A stretch of 64,000 bases of DNA from Stenotrophomonas daejeonensis. GTDB taxonomy: Bacteria > Pseudomonadota > Gammaproteobacteria > Xanthomonadales > Xanthomonadaceae. Location: positions 1 through 64,000 of the forward strand of contig NZ_LDJP01000059.1 of the NCBI RefSeq assembly GCF_001431505.1, read 5' to 3'. A program made the position numbers and the translations under genes. Position 1 is the first letter of the stretch, and the number at the start of each line of letters is the position of its first letter. Positions 59,189 to 64,000 of this stretch are shown piece by piece. The notes beneath the pieces are model-generated. The model saw only the letters and a list, made by a program, of their open reading frames with translations. It did not search any database and was not told where the DNA came from.

Positions 59189-60178
59189 ATGAAGCTTGGT
59201 TCCCTGAAGGAAGGTGGCCGCGACGGCACCCTGATCGTGGTCTCGCGTGACCTGACCCGCGCTGTGCGCGCCACCGGCATCGCCGCCACCCTGCAGCAGG
59301 CGCTGGAAGACTGGTCCAACCTCGCGCCGCGGCTGAACGCGCTGTCCGACTCGCTCAACGGCGGCGACGCCGACGGCGTGTTCGACCTGGACATGCAGGC
59401 GCTGGCCGCGCCGCTGCCGCGCGCCTACGAGTTCGTCGACGGCAGTGCCTACCTGCCGCACGTGGCCCGCGTGCGCAAGGCGCGCGGCGCCGAGGTGCCG
59501 GAAAGCTTCTACACCGATCCGCTGATGTACCAGGCCACCAGCGCCGGTTTCCACGGCCCGCGCGACGCGGTGAAGGTGGTCAGCGAGGACTACGGCATCG
59601 ACCTGGAGGCCGAGATCGTGGTCGTCACCGACGACGTGCCGATGGCGGTGACGCCGGAGCAGGCCGCCGGCCACATCCAACTGGTCGGGCTGGTCAACGA
59701 CGTCAGCCTGCGCAACCTGATCCCGCCGGAGCTGGCCAAGGGCTTCGGCTTCCTGCAGTCCAAGCCGCGCTCGGCGCTGAGCCCGGTGTTCGTCACCCCC
59801 GACGAACTGGGCAATGCGTGGCAGGGCAACAAGGTGCACCTGCCGCTGGTGACGCACATCAACGGCGAGTGGTTCGGCGCGCCGGAGGCCGGCGTGGACA
59901 TGCAGTTCGACTTCGCGCAGCTGGTGGCGCACGTGGCCAGGACCCGGCCGCTGTCGGCCGGCACCATCGTCGGCTCCGGCACCATCGCCAACGAGGACAC
60001 CGCGCTGGGTGCCTCCTGCTTCGCCGAACGCCGCACCGTCGAGGCGCTGCGCGACGGCAAGCCGTCCACCCCGTTCATGAGCTTCGGCGACGTGGTGCGC
60101 ATCGAGATGTTCGACCGCGACGACAACAGCATCTTCGGCGCGATCGAGCAGCGCATCGAGCAGGCGCAGCGCCCCTGA
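59189..60178 (+). CDS. Fumarylacetoacetate hydrolase family protein
   Basis: The 329-residue protein has the FAH barrel with metal-binding acidic residues in SEDYGIDLEAEIVVVTDDVP (ExE...D), the KPRSALSPVFVTPDELG segment and GSGTIANEDTALGASCFAER. FAH cleaves fumarylacetoacetate to fumarate and acetoacetate, the last step of tyrosine and homogentisate breakdown. The next gene downstream encodes maleylacetoacetate isomerase, which supports this substrate over other FAH-fold reactions. The two are separated by a 240-base repeat. Confidence 0.9.
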   Translation: MKLGSLKEGGRDGTLIVVSRDLTRAVRATGIAATLQQALEDWSNLAPRLNALSDSLNGGDADGVFDLDMQALAAPLPRAYEFVDGSAYLPHVARVRKARGAEVPESFYTDPLMYQATSAGFHGPRDAVKVVSEDYGIDLEAEIVVVTDDVPMAVTPEQAAGHIQLVGLVNDVSLRNLIPPELAKGFGFLQSKPRSALSPVFVTPDELGNAWQGNKVHLPLVTHINGEWFGAPEAGVDMQFDFAQLVAHVARTRPLSAGTIVGSGTIANEDTALGASCFAERRTVEALRDGKPSTPFMSFGDVVRIEMFDRDDNSIFGAIEQRIEQAQRP

Positions 60179-60193
60179 TTGCCGCTTTTTTAA

Positions 60194-60317
60194 GCCCCTC
60201 TCCCTTCGGGAGAGGGGTTGGGGTGAGGGGCAACGGAGTCACGATGGTTCAACCATCATGGACTGCGTTCGCCCCTCATCCGCCCTTCGGGCACCTTCTC
60301 CCGAAGGGAGAAGGTGG
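60194..60317. repeat. Dispersed intergenic repeat between the FAH and maiA genes
   Basis: Left end gcccctctcccttcgggaga, right end ccttctcccgaagggagaag, with gttggggtgaggggcaacgg and cccctcatccgcccttcggg between. It can form a long stem at both ends. Copies occur near 6.8 and 11.4 kb and at the window start. Confidence 0.75.
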
Positions 60318-60420
60318 CGATTGTTCCCATATCGCCAAGCGGCGCAAACAACCGACCGGCGGCAACGGCATCCCCACTGCCGGCCTGTATCGTGACCCGA
60401 TGCAAGCAAGGACAACCGAC

Positions 60421-61077
60421 ATGGATGCAGCATTGACGCTCTACAGCTACTGGCGCTCCAGCGCAGCCTACCGCGTGCGCATCGGCCTGAACCTGAAAGG
60501 ACTGGACTACGCGCTGGTGCCGGTGCACCTGGTGCGCGACGGCGGCCAACAGCACGCCCCCGACTACGTGGCGCTGAATCCGCAGCAGCTGGTGCCGGTG
60601 CTGCGCGACGGCGAGCGCGTGCTGACCCAGTCGCTGGCCATCCTCGAATATCTCGAAGAAACCCGTCCGCAGCCACCATTGCTGCCGGCCGACGCCGCCG
60701 GCCGCGCGCGGGTACGCGCGCTGGCGCAGCTGGTTGCCTGCGACATCCATCCACTCAACAACCTGCGCGTATTGCAGTTCTTCGACCGGCAATGGCACGT
60801 GCCGCAGGCCGAGCGCGACGACTGGGTGCTGCACTGGATGCGCGAGGGCTTCGCCGCGATGGAGGCCATGCTCGCCGCCTCGGCGGACACCGGCCGCTAC
60901 TGCCACGGCGACGCGCCGGGGCTGGCCGATTGCTGCCTGCTGCCGCAGCTGTACAACGCGCGGCGCTTCAAGCTCGACCTCGACGCCTTCCCGACCCTGC
61001 GCCGGATCGAAGCCGCCTGCCTGCAACTGTCGGCCTTCGATGCCGCGCGCCCGGAAAACCAGCCGGATGCGGCTTGA
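60421..61077 (+). CDS. maiA: Maleylacetoacetate isomerase (zeta-class GST)
   Basis: The 218-residue protein has the zeta-class glutathione site YSYWRSSAAYRVRIGLNLKG, QLVPVLRDGERVLTQSLAIL and the second-domain motif ACDIHPLNNLRVLQF. It isomerises maleylacetoacetate to fumarylacetoacetate using glutathione, directly before the reaction of the upstream FAH-family enzyme. The ATG with agga 9 bases upstream was chosen; another ATG seven codons earlier is in frame. Confidence 0.93.
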   Translation: MDAALTLYSYWRSSAAYRVRIGLNLKGLDYALVPVHLVRDGGQQHAPDYVALNPQQLVPVLRDGERVLTQSLAILEYLEETRPQPPLLPADAAGRARVRALAQLVACDIHPLNNLRVLQFFDRQWHVPQAERDDWVLHWMREGFAAMEAMLAASADTGRYCHGDAPGLADCCLLPQLYNARRFKLDLDAFPTLRRIEAACLQLSAFDAARPENQPDAA

Positions 61078-61095
61078 AGCACACCGCCGGCACTC

Positions 61096-61165
61096 GTAGG
61101 TCGGGGCTACGCCCCCGGCGGCATGTTCGGGTGCACGGAACGTCGGGGACGTAGCCCCGACCTAC
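61096..61165. repeat. Paired GTAG REP palindromes, family C
   Basis: GTAGGTCGGGGCTACGCCCC and its inverse (gtagccccgacctac) flank a 25-base spacer. The same family lies between copA and cueR. It sits between the convergent maiA and pilU genes. Confidence 0.82.
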
Positions 61166-61240
61166 GCCTTCGGCGACTCAACGGGTCGGGGGAAGCCCCC
61201 GTGCCGGCAAGCCGTCATGCCCCGTTCCTCGTTCCCGGCT

Positions 61241-62374
61241 TCAAAACCCGTGCGTGATCGACGGCGCCGCTGCCGGGGCGGAGAAGTCCGCGTAGGGGTC
61301 GTGCTCGCCGCTGCCGCCCTCGGACAGGCGGAACTTCAGTGCCAGCCCATCGCGCGAATCGGCCGCGCGCAGGGCTTCTTCCTGCTCGATGATGCCGTCC
61401 TTCGCCATCCGGAACAGGCACTGGTCGAAGCTCTGCATGCCCTCTTCCAGCGACTCCTCCATCGCCTGCTTGATCGCATGCACCTCGCCGCGGCGCAGCA
61501 GGTCGCGGATCATCGGCGTGTTGATCAGCACCTCGGTGGCCGGGCGGCGGCGGCCATCCTTGCCCTTGACCAGGCGCTGCGAAATCACCGCGCGCAGGTT
61601 CAGCGACAGGTTCATCAGCACGTTCTTGTGTGCGCTCTCGGGGAAGAAGTTGAGGATGCGCTCGATGGTCTGGTCGGCGTTGTTGGAGTGCAGCGTCGCC
61701 AGGCACAGGTGGCCGGTTTCGGCGAAGGCGATCGCCGCTTCCATCGTCTCCGCGTCGAGGATCTCGCCGATCAGGATCACGTCCGGCGCCTCGCGCATCG
61801 CGTTCTTCAGCGCGTTGTGGAAGGCGTGGGTGTCCAGGCCGACCTCGCGCTGGTTGACGATCGACTGTTTGTGCTTGTGCAGGAACTCGATCGGGTCCTC
61901 GATGGTGAGGATGTGGCCGGTGGAGGTGCTGTTGCGGTGGTCGATCATCGACGCCAGCGAGGTGGACTTGCCCGAGCCGGTCGAGCCGACCACCAGTACC
62001 AGCCCGCGCGGGGTCATGATCACGTCCTTGAGCACCTGCGGCAGATTCAGCTCCTCGATGCTGGGGATGCGGCTCTTGATCGCGCGGATCACCATGCCGA
62101 CCTCGCCGCGCTGCTTGAACACGTTGACGCGGAAGCGCCCGGCGTCGGCCAGCGCGATGGCCATGTTCAGCTCCAGGTCGCGTTCGAACTGCGGTACCTG
62201 GCCCTCGTCCATCAGCGAGTAGGCGATCTTCTTGACCATGCCCGGCGGCAGGCCGGTGTTGCCCAGCGGGTAGAGCTTGCCTTCGATCTTGATGTAGACC
62301 GGCGCCCCGGTGGTCAGGAACATGTCCGAAGCGTTCTTTTCGGTCATCAGCTTCAGGAAATAGCCGATATCCAT
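61241..62374 (-). CDS. pilU: Type IV pilus retraction ATPase PilU
   Basis: The 377-residue PilT/PilU-family ATPase has Walker A GSTGSGKST at 130-138, the Asp box (LTIEDPIEFLH), the His box (LATLHSNNADQTIERILNFF) and a PilU-type C-terminus (EALRAADSRDGLALKFRLSE). The segment GEILDAETM occupies the Walker B region, where related ATPases mostly read GExRDxET. PilU works with PilT to power pilus retraction for twitching and DNA uptake, which fits the intact dprA. No pilT is adjacent in the window. Confidence 0.93.
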   Translation of the reverse strand: MDIGYFLKLMTEKNASDMFLTTGAPVYIKIEGKLYPLGNTGLPPGMVKKIAYSLMDEGQVPQFERDLELNMAIALADAGRFRVNVFKQRGEVGMVIRAIKSRIPSIEELNLPQVLKDVIMTPRGLVLVVGSTGSGKSTSLASMIDHRNSTSTGHILTIEDPIEFLHKHKQSIVNQREVGLDTHAFHNALKNAMREAPDVILIGEILDAETMEAAIAFAETGHLCLATLHSNNADQTIERILNFFPESAHKNVLMNLSLNLRAVISQRLVKGKDGRRRPATEVLINTPMIRDLLRRGEVHAIKQAMEESLEEGMQSFDQCLFRMAKDGIIEQEEALRAADSRDGLALKFRLSEGGSGEHDPYADFSAPAAAPSITHGF

Positions 62375-62469
62375 AGGTAAAGTTTCCCCGCAGACGGCCC
62401 GGTGCCGTTGATGCACGTGGTGGCCTTGACGACAATGGCCGCGCTCATTCATTCCGCGACGGCTCCCCA

Positions 62470-62859
62470 ATGAAACCTAGCTTCGCACAATTACGACGTC
62501 TCCTGTATGTGACCGCCTGCGCATCCGCGCTCTGTGCCAGCGCGTGGGCGCAGGACCCGGCCGCGGCCGACCTGCTGGCCGCGCAGCAGGCGGTGGAACG
62601 CGCCGACCGCGCCGATGCCGACCAGTACGCGCCGGACACGATGGCACTGGCCCGCCAGCAGCTGGAACAGGCCCAGCGCGCCGCCGGCGACCGCCGGCAG
62701 CGCAAGCAGGCCCCGCTGCTGGCCCAGCGTGCCGCGGTCGACGCCGACCTCGCCCGCGCCCGCAGCGAGGAGGCGGTGGCGCAGGCCACGCTGGCCCAGC
62801 GCAAGGCCGAGGTGGAACGCCTGCAAAGGCAATTGGCAACCGGGGAGGCGCGCCGATGA
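62470..62859 (+). CDS. DUF4398-type periplasmic protein
   Basis: The 129-residue protein has a signal peptide (about 1-27, ending ASAWAQ) and then a single long coiled-coil region (LARQQLEQAQRAAGDRRQRK, LAQRKAEVERLQRQLA), the DUF4398 layout. Its TGA stop overlaps the ATG of the OmpA-like gene, so both are translated together. The family is thought to be cell-envelope associated; no catalytic site is present. It is divergent from pilU with about 95 bases between the starts. Confidence 0.84.
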   Translation: MKPSFAQLRRLLYVTACASALCASAWAQDPAAADLLAAQQAVERADRADADQYAPDTMALARQQLEQAQRAAGDRRQRKQAPLLAQRAAVDADLARARSEEAVAQATLAQRKAEVERLQRQLATGEARR

Positions 62860-63737
62860 ACATCAGGAACCTGCTCGCCGCCGGCCTGCTGGCCCTGCCG
62901 CTGCTGGCCACTGCCGCCGAAGACCCGGCGGTGGCCGTGCTGAATCAGCGCCTGATCGCCCTGCAGGCGAATCTGGACACCGCCGACGTCGCCGCCTACG
63001 AGCGCCTGCAGGCACGGCAGGCGGTGGCGGAGCTGGCCAAGGCCAGGCGCAAGAACCTGGAACAGGCGCGCTACCTGGCCGAACGCCGGGTGGAGATCGC
63101 CGAAACCAGCGCCCGTACCGAGGTCGCCCAGCGTGAGGTCGAACGACTGGAGCGAACCCGCAGCGAACTGCTGATCGAGGCCAGCCGCCGCGACGCCGAC
63201 CGCGCCCGCCGCGAGGCCGAGAAGCTGCGCGTGCAGGCGCAGATCCAGGCCGAGGAAAGCGAGCGCCTGCGCCAAGCCGCCGAGGCCGAGATCCTGGCCC
63301 GGCAAGATGCGGAAATCGCGTTGAGCAGCGTTGCCGGCAAGCAGGCAGCACGGGTCAGCGCGGCCCAGCAGAACGCGGCCAAGCTGGCGCGCGAGGAAGC
63401 CGAACTGGTGTCCGGGCAGAAGTTGCCGAACTCCACCTTCGGCCGCCGTGGCGAGGTGTTCACCCTGCCCGGCGACGCCTTCGCCGCGGGGCAGGCCAGC
63501 CTGTCCGCCGGCGCGCAGGATCAGGTCAAGGCACTGGCCGAATACCTGAACATCGGCAAGAAGGGGCGGGTGACCATCGAGGGCTACGACAGCGCCAACG
63601 GCGTTGGCCAGCGCCGTGCGCAGGCGCTGAAGGATGCGCTGGTGGCCGCCGGCGTGGCCGCCAGCCGGTTGCAGGTGAGCGGCAAGAAGGCCGCCGCCAC
63701 CCGCGCCCGTTCGGCCGAGGTCATCATCGCCCCATGA
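62856..63737 (+). CDS. OmpA-family protein with long periplasmic coiled coil
   Basis: The 293-residue protein has a signal peptide (MNIRNLLAAGLLALPLLATA), a coiled coil of about 150 residues similar in style to the preceding protein, and a C-terminal OmpA-like peptidoglycan-binding domain (about 205-293; FAAGQASLSAGAQDQVKALA, VTIEGYDSANGVGQRRAQAL). There is no beta-barrel, so it would tie a periplasmic helical rod to the cell wall. The shared coiled-coil style and ATGA overlap suggest hetero-association with the DUF4398 protein. Confidence 0.87.
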   Translation: MNIRNLLAAGLLALPLLATAAEDPAVAVLNQRLIALQANLDTADVAAYERLQARQAVAELAKARRKNLEQARYLAERRVEIAETSARTEVAQREVERLERTRSELLIEASRRDADRARREAEKLRVQAQIQAEESERLRQAAEAEILARQDAEIALSSVAGKQAARVSAAQQNAAKLAREEAELVSGQKLPNSTFGRRGEVFTLPGDAFAAGQASLSAGAQDQVKALAEYLNIGKKGRVTIEGYDSANGVGQRRAQALKDALVAAGVAASRLQVSGKKAAATRARSAEVIIAP

Positions 63738-63757
63738 CCCGGTGGCGCGTGTGATCG

Positions 63758-63788
63758 CGGGGCCTACCGTACATGGCGGCAGGCCCCG
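63758..63788 (+). terminator. Hairpin after the OmpA-like gene
   Basis: An 8-bp stem (cggggcct / aggccccg) with a 15-base loop lies about 20 bases after the stop. There is no T run. It may instead be part of the right end of the adjoining IS element. Confidence 0.4.
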
Positions 63789-63809
63789 TATCCGTAGATA
63801 CCGTCTTGC

Positions 63810-64000
63810 TCAGGCGCGTGCAATGGCCTTTCGGGGATCGAAGGGGGTAGCGGACTTGAGCACCCCCCAGACGATGTGCAGGAGCTTTCGCATCAAGGCG
63901 CAGAGGATGAGCTTGGGTGGCTTGCCCCGTTCGGCCAGTCGCTGGGCAAAGGCGGCCAGCACGGGGTTGTGGCGCTTGCCCACCAGGGCCGGCATGTAGA
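63810..64000 (-). mobile_element. IS110-family transposase, C-terminal fragment at the window edge
   Basis: The visible 63 codons (YMPALVGKRHNPVLAAFAQR, MRKLLHIVWGVLK, PFDPRKAIARA) match the conserved end of IS110/IS116-type transposases, with the RHNP motif and the K(L)LHI(V)(W)G stretch. The gene continues beyond the window, so intactness cannot be judged. IS110 enzymes are DEDD serine recombinases that use a non-coding bridge RNA from the element's ends. The downstream end of the element should lie between here and the OmpA-like stop. Confidence 0.85.

Overview
The window looks like chromosomal DNA from a high-GC gammaproteobacterium of the Xanthomonadaceae/Lysobacteraceae (Xanthomonas, Stenotrophomonas, Pseudoxanthomonas and relatives). 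This rests on the block lysM-dprA-smg-topA-tsaC divergent from def-fmt-rsmB, an Oar-like TonB-dependent receptor, a PilU-type ATPase, and many intergenic GTAG-headed palindromic REP pairs. The genus cannot be fixed from sequence reading alone. Nearly all codons end in G or C, so long antisense reading frames are common and were discounted.

Layout. 0-5 kb: two small exported proteins, a tropinone-reductase-like SDR and an Oar-type outer-membrane receptor. 5-17.5 kb: housekeeping genes, namely tsaC, topA, a tandem pair of GYF-domain membrane proteins, smg, dprA and a LysM protein on the minus strand, divergent from def-fmt-rsmB. 17.6-21.4 kb: surface-glycan genes (O-antigen-ligase-like protein, family 2 glycosyltransferase) followed by a lower-GC pair resembling teichoic-acid enzymes (CDP-glycerol glycerophosphotransferase and glycerol-3-phosphate cytidylyltransferase). 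21.4-26.4 kb: two bacterial PH-domain membrane proteins, ribA with a degenerate N-terminal domain, an LpxL-like acyltransferase and dtd. 26.5-31 kb: rpoD, a GH92 alpha-mannosidase and tRNA-Ile(CAU).

31.5-39.4 kb is an accessory-looking cluster: metallo-beta-lactamase-fold hydrolase, alpha/beta hydrolase, bestrophin-like channel, SigJ-type sigma factor, cupin, AhpD-like protein, a stand-alone sigma region 4 protein coupled to a LysR regulator, an NmrA-like reductase and an Ohr/OsmC peroxidase. Two TGGTGC-N7-GC(A)(C/A)C dyads with T-N11-A symmetry flank the regulator genes, suggesting that the LysR protein controls the genes on both sides. 39.6-46 kb: a CHASE-GGDEF-EAL protein, copA with a textbook CueR promoter, cueR and a DUF1456 protein. 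46-56 kb: a small exported protein, a short hypothetical protein, a large MscS channel, an OpgB-like phosphoglycerol transferase, a UbiB-family kinase, a DUF808 membrane protein and a diguanylate cyclase. 56-64 kb: phasin, QueD, RhlE helicase, fumarylacetoacetate hydrolase and maleylacetoacetate isomerase (end of tyrosine breakdown), PilU, a coupled DUF4398/OmpA-like pair, and the C-terminal end of an IS110 transposase cut by the window edge.

No CRISPR array, rRNA, prophage or recognisable classical defence system was seen. The least explained parts are the sigma4-LysR redox cluster, the glycerol-phosphate pair, the GYF-pilin/GYF-RDD pair, and the dense set of paired REP palindromes, one of which supplies the stop codon of cueR.
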